A stretch of 22,432 nucleotides of DNA from Oscillospiraceae bacterium. Its GTDB lineage: Bacteria > Bacillota > Clostridia > Oscillospirales > Ruminococcaceae. Below, in pieces: positions 22,404 through 22,432 of the stretch. Location of the stretch: positions 1-22,432 of the forward strand of contig CAAGBQ010000124.1 of NCBI GenBank assembly GCA_900768105.1, written 5' to 3'. Numbering within the stretch: the stretch's first letter is position 1; every line of letters starts with the position of its first letter. The translations under genes were made by a program, and so were the position numbers. The notes beneath the pieces are model-generated. The model ran no database searches. It was not told where the DNA came from and was given only the letters and a program-made list of their open reading frames with translations.

Positions 22404-22432
22404 AGATCGGAAGAGCACACGTCTGAACTCCA
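22404..22432 (+). other. Illumina TruSeq adapter sequence, not genomic
   Basis: The last 29 bases, beginning AGATCGGAAGAGC and ending CTGAACTCCA, are identical to the start of the standard TruSeq read adapter. The true genomic sequence therefore ends at or just before 22403; the first few adapter bases could by chance also be genomic. Confidence 0.98.

Noticed and set aside
1..22432. CRISPR array, insertion sequence, prophage or toxin-antitoxin system
   Set aside because: I looked for regularly spaced repeats, transposase or integrase motifs, terminal inverted repeats and phage genes on both strands and saw none. The repeated 9-mer is irregularly spaced and too short for CRISPR.

Overview
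The window is a 22.4 kb stretch of chromosomal-type DNA from a low-to-mid GC Gram-positive bacterium, most likely an uncultured member of the Clostridia (Oscillospirales-like). This is inferred from strong GGAGG ribosome binding sites, sigma-A promoters with 17-nt spacers, a T-box leader in front of pheS, AsnA, DeoB, lipoproteins with classic lipoboxes, and the gene repertoire. No mobile element, CRISPR array, prophage or rRNA is visible. The last 29 bases match the Illumina TruSeq adapter and are not genomic.

Layout. The left edge cuts ruvC (leftward). A small lipoprotein (568-1197) converges on an S4-less RsuA/RluE-type pseudouridine synthase and a PAP2 membrane phosphatase (both leftward). 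An AI-2E-type permease overlaps phosphopentomutase deoB (rightward). A leftward XRE-TPR regulator is divergent from a lipoprotein of unknown function (6834-7823), whose promoter carries a palindrome like a BlaI/CopY operator. The leftward unit T-box-pheS-orf106-pheT follows. Divergent from it is the bifunctional NAD(P)HX repair enzyme nnr, then another lipoprotein, a tRNA-Val(GAC) with its own promoter and terminator, an ATC-hydrolase-like protein and asnA. The right third is one tightly packed rightward operon: murD, an M42 aminopeptidase, a second M42-like protein that has lost most of its metal ligands, a GNAT acetyltransferase and a PLP-dependent methionine-gamma-lyase-family protein. A strong consensus promoter and ribosome binding site then lead into a gene lost to the adapter.

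Function. Most genes are housekeeping: recombination, rRNA modification, nucleoside salvage, aminoacylation, metabolite repair, asparagine synthesis and peptidoglycan synthesis. The most unusual signals are (i) a 9-base word, CCGTGCTCA, found 12 times where about 0.2 are expected by chance, both in coding DNA and as the stems of two terminators, which resembles the way DNA uptake sequences are arranged in Neisseria and Pasteurellaceae; (ii) the apparent M42 pseudo-enzyme translationally linked to an intact paralogue; and (iii) an unrecognised 106-residue protein encoded between the two PheRS subunit genes.
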